Below, in pieces: positions 1-13,228 of a stretch of DNA of 64,000 bases; position 1 is the stretch's first letter; the number at the start of each line of letters is the position of its first letter. Origin of the DNA: Paenibacillus sp. FSL H8-0332. Its GTDB lineage: Bacteria > Bacillota > Bacilli > Paenibacillales > Paenibacillaceae. Made by a program: the position numbers and the translations under genes. The notes under the pieces were generated by a model. The model saw only the letters and a program-made list of their open reading frames with translations. It was not told the origin of the DNA and did no database searches. The DNA lies in assembly GCF_037963835.1 (NCBI RefSeq), contig NZ_CP150145.1:372001-436000 (forward strand), read 5' to 3'.

Positions 1-474
1 GGATCTAGAGTGAAGCGTTTTGCCAACTACAGCGTACTGCTCACCAGTGAACAGACAGCCGGGACTCTGGACACACCCAAGACTGCTGCATTTGAATTTG
101 TAAATGGCGGATTTGAAGAAGGGACAGCGGGCTGGTCCTTCTCTGCGGGAACGGGAGTGGCCGGCAACAACCCCTTCGCCGGGAGTAAGCTGGCCTATCT
201 TGATCCCGGAGCGGAGACGATCGTTTCGCAGAATTTTACCGCAACAGCCGGTGAGTACAGACTGACCATCATGGCTAGTAGCGGCGGCAGCGGCGGGAAG
301 ATTGGCATTCGGGCAGCTGGTAAGGTGCTTGCAGAGACAGAGCTGCCTGCGGCGGAAGCCTATCAACAGATCACACTTCCTGCGTTCACTCTGGAGCAGG
401 GGATACAGGCAGAAGTATACATAACCGGCGGTAATGGCTGGATTAACATTGACGAGGTGAGGGTAGAACGATGA
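1..474 (+). CDS. C-terminal part of a secreted carbohydrate-binding protein (5' end outside window)
   Basis: The frame is open to the first base of the window, so the GTG at 10 is probably internal and the gene begins upstream. The visible 157 codons end in a beta-sandwich module with the pattern FVNGGFEEGTAGW near its start and INIDEVRVER at its end. This is the typical layout of a CBM4/9-like carbohydrate-binding or jelly-roll domain of about 130 residues. The stop codon overlaps the next start in an ATGA arrangement, so the two genes are translationally coupled. That next gene begins with a similar module. The catalytic part, if there is one, lies outside the window, so function beyond glycan binding cannot be given. 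Confidence 0.6.
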   Translation, partial: GSRVKRFANYSVLLTSEQTAGTLDTPKTAAFEFVNGGFEEGTAGWSFSAGTGVAGNNPFAGSKLAYLDPGAETIVSQNFTATAGEYRLTIMASSGGSGGKIGIRAAGKVLAETELPAAEAYQQITLPAFTLEQGIQAEVYITGGNGWINIDEVRVER

Positions 475-3400
475 CCAAGAATGTACGTGCAGCGGCAACC
501 GTTATACTGATGCTCTTATTATTTATTCTTCCAGTAACTAGCACTTATGCCGAAGGGAATGTATTGCAGAACCCGGGCTTTGAAGAAGGCGAAGACGGGG
601 CGCCTACAGGCTGGAGCAAGGATATGTGGATTGCCGGAGATGCGGCGGGCTCCATATCCGTTCAGTCCGAAGAGGTTCATTCCGGCAGCAAAGCGGCGGT
701 GATTGAGAATCTGGAGCCCAATCACCTGAAGTGGGTGCAGACCGTTACCGTTGTGCCGGACAGCTACTACAGAATCTCTGGATATGTCAAAATAGCCAGC
801 ATCGCAGGCGGGGGAATCGGGGCCAATATCTTCCCGGTAGGCATTGGCGGCGGTTATCCCGCTACCAGCGATACCGGCGGTGAATGGCAGCGTCTGGAGT
901 TCATCGGCCAGACCGGCAAGGAGCAGACCGAGATCGGAATCGGCGCTGCGCTGGGCGGCTATGCGAATCTCATCCAGGGTAAGGCCTATTTCGATGATCT
1001 GTCCGTAGAGAAGCTGGATACGGTACCAGAGGGATCGAACATAATCTCACTGGACAGCGGAGCCCAGGCTCCCCCGGCAGATGCGGACGGCGGAAGCAAG
1101 CCGGAGGAAGTGCCGCATAAGGTGTCTCCGGCCAAGCTGCTGCTGCTTTCTGGAGTATTCTGCCTGTTCTTTGCTTTTCTGTACACAAGAGCCTTCCGCA
1201 GTGAGCGTCTGCTGAGACAGGAGGACGTAATCTACACGCGCTGGCTGTACGTTTTGTTTGGAGCGGCATTCATCCTGCGGATCTGGATCGGGCTTACGGC
1301 ACAGGGCTACAAAAATGATATGAATACCTTCATGGCCTGGGGCCAGCGCCTGACCGACCTTGGACCGGGCAAATTCTATGAGGAAGGTTATTTCGCCGAT
1401 TACCCGCCGGGGTACTTATATGTGCTATACCTGCTTAGCCTGCTGCGCGGATTATTTAACTTCGCGGGCGGCTCAGGTGCCGAGACGGTTCTCTTCAAGC
1501 TGCCTGCGATTCTCTCGGATCTGGTGCTTGGCTGGATTATCTATAAGAGCGCGCGAATCAGGCTCGGCTCCGGGCTGGCTATGGGGCTGATGATGCTGTT
1601 CCTGTTCAATCCGGCTGTGCTGATGGATTCGGCAGCCTGGGGGCAGGCGGATTCCTTTTTCCTCATCTTTCTGCTGCTCAGTATGATCGGGGTTGTCGAT
1701 AAGCGTTTTGTACGTGCAGCGATCTTTTTTGCCGTCGCTACATTGATCAAGCCGCAGGCGCTGATTTTCACACCTGTGCTGCTGTTCGCCTTCTACCATC
1801 ACCGGGCCTGGAAGCAGCTTGCGCTGGGTGCCCTGTACGGACTGGGGATCTTTCTTGTCCTCGCGGCTCCGTTCTTCTGGAACAACGGCGGTTTTGCAGG
1901 CTTGATTAACCTCTACAAAAGCACACTGTCTTCCTATCCGTATTCCACAGTGAATGCATTCAATCTGTATGCCTTGACCGATCCGATGTGGTCGGCGCTG
2001 GATGTGACCTGGCTCGGCATACCGTATCGTATATGGGGCTTTATTTTCATCCTGGTGGCAGTTGCACTTGCTGCGTCTTATTCCTTCAATACCAAGGACC
2101 GCAAGGATCTCTCCAAGTCCTACTTCATCGCAATGGTGCTGATCACGATTGTCTTCGTATTCGGTACCAAAATGCATGAGCGTTACTTATATCCGGTACT
2201 GATCCTGTCCTTATTCGCCTTCATGGAGAGCCGGGACCGGCGGTTCCTGACCCTGTTTCTCGGGTTCTCCCTGACCCAGTACATCAATGTTGGTTATACA
2301 CTTGCGTTCCTGAATACCGGCGGAAATCCGCCTGCTGACGGAATTGTTCTGGTTACAGCTATTACCACTATCATTCTTGCGATATATTTGCTCTATATTG
2401 GATACGATGTATATATCCGCAGAACTGCGAAGCTTTTGCCTGAGCCGGTTACTCCCAAGGAGGCCTATGCAGCAGATATGCTGCTTGTAGAAGGCATCAA
2501 GCCGCTTGCCCCTGCTGAGCGGCGTTCTCCGCTGAAGCTGAAGCGCAAAGACTGGATGTGGATGCTCGGTATCACCGTGCTATACGGGGCGCTTGCCCTC
2601 TATCATCTGGGAGATAACAAGGCGCCTGAGACTCTGTGGGAGCCAGCGGCCAGCGGCGAGAGCTTCTATGTGGATCTGGGGCAGGCCCATCAACTGGAGC
2701 GGGTCAATGTGTTCGGCGGTGTTGGAACAGGGAAGTTTCAGCTGGGATTCAGCCAGACCCCTGATAATTGGAGCAGCCCGCTTGAGGTAAGCGAGGATGT
2801 CGGCAATGTCTTCATCTGGAAAAGCCAGCCGCTTAACGTATCCGCAAGATATGTCAAGCTCTCGGTTACGTCTCCAGGCTTCACCCTCAATGAGATGGCT
2901 TTCTATGAGCAGGGGGCTCCTAAGGTTCCTCTGACCATAGCAAGCGTGACACCTGATTCGGGGGCAACAGCTAAAAGAGGAACGCCGGCCAATCTGTTCG
3001 ACGAGCAGTCCGTCATACCGGAGAACTCTAATTTCATGAACAGTACGTATTTTGATGAGATCTATCATGCCCGTACGGCTTATGAGCATTACCATAATAT
3101 TGTTCCTTATGAGAACACGCATCCGCCGCTTGGCAAGCTGCTGATCGGGGTAGGCATGGAGCTCTTCGGCGTCAATCCGTTCGGGTGGCGGATCATCGGC
3201 ACCTTGTTCGGGATTGCGATGCTGCCGCTGATTTATATCATGGCCCTGCGGTTGTTCCGTAAGACTACCTATGCTGCACTGGCAGCAGGATTGTTCGCTC
3301 TGGACTTCATGCATTTCACCCAGACGCGGATATCGACCATCGATGTGTACGGTGTATTCTTCATTATGCTGATGTTCTATTTCATGCAGCGGTATTTCAC

Positions 3401-4310
3401 GATGAATTTCTACCGGGTGCCGCTACGGACCACACTGGTTCCGCTGTTCTGGTCAGGACTATTCTTCGGAATCGGGGTTGCCTCGAAATGGATTGTCGTC
3501 TACGGCGGGGCAGGCCTTGCCATTATGCTGGCACTGGTGCTGTTTGAACGCTATAGGGAATACAAGGCCGCCGGACGCCTGCTGGCTGAAGGCAAGCTAA
3601 CCGGACAGGACCTCAAAGCCGCCTGCAGGACGGCAGATCAGTCCTTCTGGAAGAATACCGTGATCACCCTGGCCAGCTGTATAGGATTCTTCATTGTTAT
3701 TCCGGGGATCGTATATAGTCTGTCCTTCATTCCCTCACTGTCTGCGTCGGCAGAGGGCTTCACCGTTAAGGGGCTGATTGATGCCCAGAAGAATATGTAC
3801 AACTATCACAGCCAGCTTGTAGCTACACATCCATTCGCCTCCTCCTGGTGGGAGTGGCCGTTCATGAAGCGTCCCGTATGGTTCTTCAGCGGCGGCGAAG
3901 GCTTGCCGGCAGGCAAGGCGAGCAGCATAGTAACGATGGGGAATCCGCTGATCTGGTGGACAGGAATCTTCGCGATGCTGGCCGCCGTATGGTTCACCGT
4001 GAAGCGCCGGGACAAGAACCTGTACATGATCTGGATCGGCTTCTTCTCACAATATGTTCCATGGATGCTTGTGCCGCGTGAGACGTTCCTGTACCATTAC
4101 TTTGCAATGGTGCCGTTTATGATTCTATCCATTGTATACATCCTGAAGCTGCTTGACGGCAGGTTCCAGGGTGCCAGATATTTGCGGTACGCCTATGTTG
4201 CGGCCGCCGCCATCCTGTTTGTAATGTTCTATCCGGTATTATCCGGCATGCAGGTGAACAGCAGTTATATCATTCATGTCCTTCGCTGGTTCCCTTCCTG
4301 GGTATTCTAG
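471..4310 (+). CDS. Large double GT-C membrane glycosyltransferase with PMT (GT39-like) domain and two sugar-binding modules
   Basis: 1279 residues. Order read from the translation: signal peptide (~1-28); CBM4/9-like module (~30-185, starting NVLQNPGFEEG); a first polytopic GT-C half (~220-640) with an acidic loop NDMNTF near 282 and YPPGY near 311; a discoidin/F5-8-like module (~715-815); then a second polytopic half (~860-1279) that is clearly protein O-mannosyltransferase-like, with FDEIYHAR near 862 and HPPLGK near 883. PMT-family enzymes move a sugar from a polyprenyl-phosphate donor to an acceptor outside the membrane. The GtrB- and GtrA-like genes just downstream would make and flip such a donor. 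The family is secure; the sugar and acceptor are unknown, and whether both halves are catalytic is open. Confidence 0.8.
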   Translation: MTKNVRAAATVILMLLLFILPVTSTYAEGNVLQNPGFEEGEDGAPTGWSKDMWIAGDAAGSISVQSEEVHSGSKAAVIENLEPNHLKWVQTVTVVPDSYYRISGYVKIASIAGGGIGANIFPVGIGGGYPATSDTGGEWQRLEFIGQTGKEQTEIGIGAALGGYANLIQGKAYFDDLSVEKLDTVPEGSNIISLDSGAQAPPADADGGSKPEEVPHKVSPAKLLLLSGVFCLFFAFLYTRAFRSERLLRQEDVIYTRWLYVLFGAAFILRIWIGLTAQGYKNDMNTFMAWGQRLTDLGPGKFYEEGYFADYPPGYLYVLYLLSLLRGLFNFAGGSGAETVLFKLPAILSDLVLGWIIYKSARIRLGSGLAMGLMMLFLFNPAVLMDSAAWGQADSFFLIFLLLSMIGVVDKRFVRAAIFFAVATLIKPQALIFTPVLLFAFYHHRAWKQLALGALYGLGIFLVLAAPFFWNNGGFAGLINLYKSTLSSYPYSTVNAFNLYALTDPMWSALDVTWLGIPYRIWGFIFILVAVALAASYSFNTKDRKDLSKSYFIAMVLITIVFVFGTKMHERYLYPVLILSLFAFMESRDRRFLTLFLGFSLTQYINVGYTLAFLNTGGNPPADGIVLVTAITTIILAIYLLYIGYDVYIRRTAKLLPEPVTPKEAYAADMLLVEGIKPLAPAERRSPLKLKRKDWMWMLGITVLYGALALYHLGDNKAPETLWEPAASGESFYVDLGQAHQLERVNVFGGVGTGKFQLGFSQTPDNWSSPLEVSEDVGNVFIWKSQPLNVSARYVKLSVTSPGFTLNEMAFYEQGAPKVPLTIASVTPDSGATAKRGTPANLFDEQSVIPENSNFMNSTYFDEIYHARTAYEHYHNIVPYENTHPPLGKLLIGVGMELFGVNPFGWRIIGTLFGIAMLPLIYIMALRLFRKTTYAALAAGLFALDFMHFTQTRISTIDVYGVFFIMLMFYFMQRYFTMNFYRVPLRTTLVPLFWSGLFFGIGVASKWIVVYGGAGLAIMLALVLFERYREYKAAGRLLAEGKLTGQDLKAACRTADQSFWKNTVITLASCIGFFIVIPGIVYSLSFIPSLSASAEGFTVKGLIDAQKNMYNYHSQLVATHPFASSWWEWPFMKRPVWFFSGGEGLPAGKASSIVTMGNPLIWWTGIFAMLAAVWFTVKRRDKNLYMIWIGFFSQYVPWMLVPRETFLYHYFAMVPFMILSIVYILKLLDGRFQGARYLRYAYVAAAAILFVMFYPVLSGMQVNSSYIIHVLRWFPSWVF

Positions 4311-4406
4311 GAGGGGAGCCTCAGAAGCCGGATATATGTTCAAAGCTGATATTGATGAAGCGCATCAAGGAAGCTGTGGCTTACAACAAATTTAGGAGGA
4401 ACCCTT

Positions 4407-5384
4407 GTGAAGGCCAGATATAGTGTAATTGTCCCCATGTACAATGAGGAGGAAGTCATTCAGATAACCTACGAGCGGCTCAAAAAAGTAATGGATGGTT
4501 GCGGGGATTCCTATGAGCTTGTGTTCGTCAATGACGGCAGCCGGGACCGTACGGCTGAGATTATGCGCGGAATCAGTAATACGGATGAGCATGTCAAGCT
4601 GATTGACTTCTCGCGTAACTTCGGCCACCAAGTGGCGATTACGGCGGGTATGGATTATGCTGAAGGTCAGGCTGTTGTGGTGATTGATGCGGATCTCCAG
4701 GACCCGCCTGAGGTCATCCTGGAGATGATCGCCAAGTGGAAGGAAGGCTATGAGGTAGTCTATGCCAAGCGGCTGAAGCGCCACGGGGAGACCTTCTTCA
4801 AGAAGGTGACAGCCAAAATCTTTTACCGTCTGCTAAGCAGCATGACCAGTGTAGAGATTCCTACGGATACCGGGGACTTCCGGCTCATCGACCGTAAGGT
4901 CTGCGATGTGCTGCGCGGCCTGAAGGAGAAGAACCGTTATGTGCGGGGGCTGGTGAGCTGGGTTGGCTTCCGGCAGACCATGGTGGAATATGTGCGGGAG
5001 GAACGCTTCGCCGGGGAGACGAAATATCCGCTCAAAAAAATGATCCGCTTCGCGCTCGACGGAATCACCTCCTTTTCGCACAAGCCGCTCAAAATCGCCT
5101 CCTATGTCGGCTTCTTCCTGTCCTTCTCCAGCTTCCTCTACCTGTTCCTGGTCTTATTCCAAAAGGTCTTCACCTCCTGGACCGTGCCGGGCTGGGCGTC
5201 CATTGTCGGGGTTAACCTGCTGTTTAACGGCATTGTGCTGATGCTGCTCGGTGTAATCGGGGAGTACATTGGACGGATCTATGATGAATCGAAGGACAGA
5301 CCGCTCTATATCGTTAGCGAGACCAAAGGCTACCCGGATGCGGAGACCGAAGACACGCGGAAGGAAAGCGATTATGCAAGATAA
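4407..5384 (+). CDS. GT2 family polyprenyl-phosphate glycosyltransferase (GtrB/DPM1-like)
   Basis: 325 residues. The N-terminal GT-A fold begins YSVIVPMYNEEEVI, has VNDGSRD, and carries the catalytic DADLQDPP motif near residue 94. Two C-terminal membrane segments (~230-290) are followed by the GEYIGRIYDE motif. This is the standard make-up of bactoprenol-phosphate glycosyltransferases of the GtrB/ArnC/DPM1 group, which load a nucleotide sugar onto undecaprenyl phosphate at the inner face. Start is GTG at 4407 with TAGGAGGA at 4393-4400. It sits between the PMT-like enzyme and a GtrA-like protein, so it probably makes the lipid-linked sugar used by the former. The sugar cannot be told. Confidence 0.88.
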   Translation: MKARYSVIVPMYNEEEVIQITYERLKKVMDGCGDSYELVFVNDGSRDRTAEIMRGISNTDEHVKLIDFSRNFGHQVAITAGMDYAEGQAVVVIDADLQDPPEVILEMIAKWKEGYEVVYAKRLKRHGETFFKKVTAKIFYRLLSSMTSVEIPTDTGDFRLIDRKVCDVLRGLKEKNRYVRGLVSWVGFRQTMVEYVREERFAGETKYPLKKMIRFALDGITSFSHKPLKIASYVGFFLSFSSFLYLFLVLFQKVFTSWTVPGWASIVGVNLLFNGIVLMLLGVIGEYIGRIYDESKDRPLYIVSETKGYPDAETEDTRKESDYAR

Positions 5385-5778
5385 GGCTTGGCGTGCAGGC
5401 ATGATCCAGTTTCTGAAATTCAATGCAGTGGGCCTGCTTAACACGTTCATTGATTTCGCGGTATTTACCCTGCTGCATTCCCTGGGGATGCTTAACACCC
5501 CTGCACAGATAATTTCCTACAGCGCCGGGACGGCAAACAGCTTTTTCTGGAATAAAAAGGTGACCTTCAAGGGCCGGGACAGAGGCGGGAATGGCGGATT
5601 TGACCGGATGCAGCTAGTGAGATTTATTGTGCTGAATCTGCTGGTGCTGGGCATTTCGGTGCTGCTGATTCATCTGCTGACTGATCGCCTGGGAATCCAG
5701 GTGCTGATGGCCAAGGTGCTGGTTACCTTCATTACAGTGATCATTAATTTCTTTGGAAGCCGGAAGTGGGTATTCTAG
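5374..5778 (+). CDS. GtrA-family membrane protein (putative lipid-linked sugar flippase)
   Basis: 134 residues from ATG 5374, overlapping the end of the GT2 gene by 11 bases. A longer open frame starts at 5269, but ATG 5374 has a purine-rich site just upstream and gives the family-typical N-terminus (IQFLKFNAVGLLNTFIDF). Four hydrophobic segments cover most of the protein, with the SFFWNKKVTF signature between the second and third and FFGSRKWVF at the end. GtrA-like proteins are thought to move bactoprenol-linked sugars across the membrane. The overlap with a GtrB-like gene supports that role here. Family assignment is strong, exact activity inferred. Confidence 0.85.
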   Translation: MQDKAWRAGMIQFLKFNAVGLLNTFIDFAVFTLLHSLGMLNTPAQIISYSAGTANSFFWNKKVTFKGRDRGGNGGFDRMQLVRFIVLNLLVLGISVLLIHLLTDRLGIQVLMAKVLVTFITVIINFFGSRKWVF

Positions 5779-5845
5779 AGGTACAGTACATCTTCCTCGT
5801 GTCCTGGGGGGTTAGCACTTATTCTATATTGCGGAGGCGATTGTC

Positions 5846-6499
5846 ATGCGGAAGTTATCCTATTTGATTATACTTGCCGGGGTCCTGATTATGCTCTACC
5901 CCAAAGGAAGCGAATGGTACGAGGACCGTCAGCAGCAGAAGCTGCTGGAAGAGGCTGAACAGGCCTATAGTGAAATCGTTCCTTCGGCTACGGCTCCTGC
6001 CAGCCAGGATCTGAGCAAGCCCTATGCGGAAGTCACCCAACTGCTGGCGGAAGAGTCCGGTGCGGAAGAGCCGGTGCCCACTACAGCGCCCGAGATTGAA
6101 GTTGGAGGCAAGATCACCGCCATTATTGAAATCGACAAAATCGATCTGAAGCTGCCTGTACTGGAGGGCGCCACCAAAACTAATATGAAGCATGCCGCGG
6201 CGCATATGAAGGAGACAGCTCCGATTGGTGAGGTAGGCAACGCAGCGATTGCGGCACACCGGTCAAGAACGGCAGGACGGCTGTTCAACAGACTGGATGA
6301 GATCGGTAAAGGGGATACCATTACTGTTATTACAAGCGGCCAGGAATACAAGTATGTTGTATATGATGTATCTATTGTAGAGCCTACCGATATTTCGGTA
6401 CTGAAGGGAAAGGATGATGATAAGATTCTGACCCTCATTACCTGCGATCCGCTTGTCAACCCGACCCACAGACTCATCATTCATGCGAAGTTAACCTGA
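5846..6499 (+). CDS. Class D sortase
   Basis: 217 residues with a single N-terminal membrane anchor (~4-20), a charged Thr/Pro/Glu-rich linker, and a C-terminal sortase domain. The catalytic residues are visible: His138 in AAHRS, Cys200 in TLITCDP and Arg208 in HRLIIH. Sortases cut a sorting signal on secreted proteins and join them to the wall or to each other. No LPXTG-type substrate is encoded in the window, so its substrates lie elsewhere. It follows the glycosyltransferase cluster after 67 bases and may be co-transcribed. GGAGGCGA at 5831-5838 is a good ribosome binding site for ATG 5846. Confidence 0.9.
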   Translation: MRKLSYLIILAGVLIMLYPKGSEWYEDRQQQKLLEEAEQAYSEIVPSATAPASQDLSKPYAEVTQLLAEESGAEEPVPTTAPEIEVGGKITAIIEIDKIDLKLPVLEGATKTNMKHAAAHMKETAPIGEVGNAAIAAHRSRTAGRLFNRLDEIGKGDTITVITSGQEYKYVVYDVSIVEPTDISVLKGKDDDKILTLITCDPLVNPTHRLIIHAKLT

Positions 6500-6621
6500 C
6501 TTGTCCAAGACAAGGCAATAAAAGTCGAAAAAACATAAAATTTTAGACTATTTTTGTGGAATCTAGCGATTTGGGTCTTGCTAATAGATAGAGATATGGT
6601 AAGATATAACTATGAAAGCTA

Positions 6622-6722
6622 ATACACGATAAACGGCAAACCTATCGAAAGGTAGGGACGCAAAGCTACAGGGCCTTCCCGTCATGGATGGCAGCCAGCT
6701 ACCGAATGAAGAGGCTTTTTTT
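6622..6722 (+). promoter_or_regulatory. Cyclic-di-GMP-I (GEMM-I) riboswitch, first of two, with possible terminator
   Basis: Contains the core GEMM-I signatures in order: GGCAAACC, a GAAA-capped stem (6641-6656), GGGACGCAAAGC, then GGCAGCCAGCTACCG closing the aptamer. The stretch after it ends in GGC plus seven T (6716-6722). A weak AGCC/GGCT pairing (6693-6696 with 6713-6716) sits just before the T-run, so a transcription-terminating platform is possible. The two G before CAAACC are kept, which fits c-di-GMP rather than cGAMP recognition. The aptamer assignment is firm; the platform is inferred. Confidence 0.88.
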
Positions 6723-6769
6723 GTTTGTTTTAATTCTGAATCTGTAATTATATGGTAGTAGATTGGACA

Positions 6770-6872
6770 GATAAAGCTTATACGATAACGGCAAACCTAT
6801 CGAAAGGTAGGGACGCAAAGCTAAAGGGCCTTCCCGTAAGGATGGCAGCCAGCTACCGAAAGGGGTTTTATC
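6770..6872 (+). promoter_or_regulatory. Cyclic-di-GMP-I (GEMM-I) riboswitch, second of two, next to the start codon
   Basis: The aptamer core (6781-6858) is nearly identical to the upstream copy, differing mainly in the P2 loop. GATAAA at 6770-6775 can pair with TTTATC at 6867-6872, enclosing the aptamer and the AAAGGGG ribosome binding site (6859-6865) of the ATG at 6874. This suggests that ligand binding controls translation initiation, unlike the first copy, which is followed by a T-run. The aptamer class is clear; the mode of control is inference. Confidence 0.88.
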
Positions 6873-6873
6873 C

Positions 6874-7683
6874 ATGAAAAAGTTATATTTAATGTTGATT
6901 ACACTTTTTGTGATTGTCACTTCCGTGCAGACAGGCACTGCTCAAGCAGCTAATGCAGATTCAAGCTGGTTAAATGTTGGACAACTTGATCAAGGGGTTA
7001 TCGGGGTTTCGTACGATGTTCCTAAGGACAAGAAGATGAAGCTCATGATTACCAAAGACAATAACAGCTATACTTACAACTTATACACTTCCAAACCAAC
7101 CGAGACGTTCCCGCTGCAACAAGGAAATGGCTCTTATAAGGTCTCCGTTCTTGAGAATACTACCGGCAACAAATACAAAGTACTATCTTCCGAGACTGTA
7201 TCTCTCTCAATGAGTAATGTGAATGCCGTATATTTGAGCTCTGTACAGAATGTGAAATGGAGTTCTTCCGATAAATCCGTTCAAAAGGCAGCCCAGCTTA
7301 CAAAGGGTCTGACCACAGATGCAGACAAAGTTAAGGCCATCTACAATTACATCGTAGCTAACGTGAAATATGACTACTCTCTGGCTAACAGCGTAAGCAC
7401 AGATTATATTCCGAACAACGATAACACACTGGCTACCAACAAAGGTATCTGCTACGATTACGCATCCTTGTTCGCTACTATGCTCCGCAGTGAAGGCATT
7501 CCTACCAAATTGGTTATGGGGAATACAAGCTATGTAACTTCATACCATGCCTGGAACGAAGTGTTCATGAACGGCAAATGGGTAACGATTGATACTACAG
7601 TGGATGCAGGTCTGGGTAAGAACACCGCGTCAACAGAACTGATCAAAGCAGCAAGCAAATATACTGCAGCGAAATTCTACTAA
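6874..7683 (+). CDS. Secreted transglutaminase-like (cysteine protease fold) protein
   Basis: 269 residues with a cleavable signal peptide (MKKLYLMLITLFVIVTS..., cut near AQAA, ~26). The C-terminal half is a transglutaminase-like domain with a complete triad: Cys193 in NKGICYDYA, His225 in SYHAWNEV and Asp240 in TIDTTVDAG. Such bacterial secreted proteins are usually proteases or peptide-modifying enzymes at the cell surface. There is no LPXTG motif and no cell-wall repeat. Two c-di-GMP riboswitches in the leader tie its expression to the motile/sessile switch. A strong terminator follows, so it is monocistronic. The fold is secure; substrate unknown. Confidence 0.85.
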   Translation: MKKLYLMLITLFVIVTSVQTGTAQAANADSSWLNVGQLDQGVIGVSYDVPKDKKMKLMITKDNNSYTYNLYTSKPTETFPLQQGNGSYKVSVLENTTGNKYKVLSSETVSLSMSNVNAVYLSSVQNVKWSSSDKSVQKAAQLTKGLTTDADKVKAIYNYIVANVKYDYSLANSVSTDYIPNNDNTLATNKGICYDYASLFATMLRSEGIPTKLVMGNTSYVTSYHAWNEVFMNGKWVTIDTTVDAGLGKNTASTELIKAASKYTAAKFY

Positions 7684-7714
7684 GAATAGCTGTGAACTAT
7701 AGCATTTCCTGAGA

Positions 7715-7748
7715 ATAACCCGCTTAAACATTAAGCGGGTTATTTTTA
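7715..7748 (+). terminator. Rho-independent terminator of the transglutaminase gene
   Basis: Near-perfect hairpin with arms ATAACCCGCTTAA and TTAAGCGGGTTAT around a three-base loop, followed by a T-rich tail. It separates the riboswitch-controlled gene from the rRNA promoters. Confidence 0.93.
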
Positions 7749-7760
7749 TTTATAGAAAGG

Positions 7761-7790
7761 TTGCTTTTTAATAGAGGGATAGGTTATTAT
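7761..7790 (+). promoter_or_regulatory. rrn promoter P1 (sigma-A type)
   Basis: TTGCTT at 7761-7766, an 18-base spacer, then TATTAT at 7785-7790. It lies about 100 bases upstream of a second, similar promoter, as in the tandem P1/P2 arrangement of Bacilli rrn operons. Exact start sites need mapping. Confidence 0.55.
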
Positions 7791-7857
7791 AAATAAGCGT
7801 TGTTGGAACGGCAAAGGAAATGAGAGATTACTTAAAAAAGTGATTTCAAAATAAAGC

Positions 7858-7886
7858 TTGCATTGTTCAAACGAACGTGATATATT
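7858..7886 (+). promoter_or_regulatory. rrn promoter P2 (sigma-A type)
   Basis: TTGCAT at 7858-7863, a 17-base spacer and TATATT at 7881-7886. The region from here to the 16S start is the rRNA leader. It includes a GATCTTTGAAAACTGAACAA block (7932-7951) that recurs in similar form before 23S (GATCCTTGAAAACTGGATAC), probably for antitermination or processing. Confidence 0.65.
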
Positions 7887-8049
7887 ATAAGAGTTGCTGG
7901 TGACGAAGTGATCGGCGCTGACAACGAGCTTGATCTTTGAAAACTGAACAACGAGTGAGTATCGGAAATCGCTTCGGCGAGATCCAAAAATGAGAATGAA
8001 AATTCTCGTCAGATGTTTCAAAATGAGCAATCGCTCTTTCTAAATACCA

Positions 8050-12804
<4,755 letters not shown>

Positions 12805-12883
12805 AATTTCTACAACGCAGATTCATTTCGGATTCAGTTTTCAGGAATCAAATTCCTGAAGCATTTACGCTGTAAATGCCCGT

Positions 12884-12999
12884 TTGGTGGCGATAGCGGA
12901 GGGGTTCCACACGTACCCATCCCGAACACGACCGTTAAGCCCTCCAGCGCCGATGGTACTTGGACCGAAGGGTCCTGGGAGAGTAGGACGTTGCCAAGC
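12884..12999 (+). rRNA. rrf: 5S ribosomal RNA
   Basis: About 116 bases. TTGGTGGC at the start pairs with GTTGCCAA at the end. The internal CCCATCCCGAACACG and loop E sequences are typical of Gram-positive 5S. It lies 80 bases after 23S and just before a strong terminator. Confidence 0.96.
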
Positions 13000-13003
13000 A
13001 CAC

Positions 13004-13038
13004 AAGACCACTGTTGATCACTCGACAGTGGTCTTTTT
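13004..13038 (+). terminator. Terminator of the rRNA operon
   Basis: Perfect 11-bp stem (AAGACCACTGT with ACAGTGGTCTT), a ten-base loop and a T-run. No tRNA genes lie between 5S and this hairpin, so the operon carries only the three rRNAs. Confidence 0.95.
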
Positions 13039-13228
13039 GTATTTTCGGGGAAGCGTTGTGGACAGCTTGTGAGTAGATTGCAGGTCTTTTTACAAGTGGC
13101 GCATAGTTATACACATGTGGATAGATTTAGTTTTTTTGATACTTCTCCCCAAATGATGTGGATATCCGGTAGAATAATGTGGATAGGCACGGAAAATTGG
13201 GGATAGATAGGTGAAGGAGCCAAAAGTT

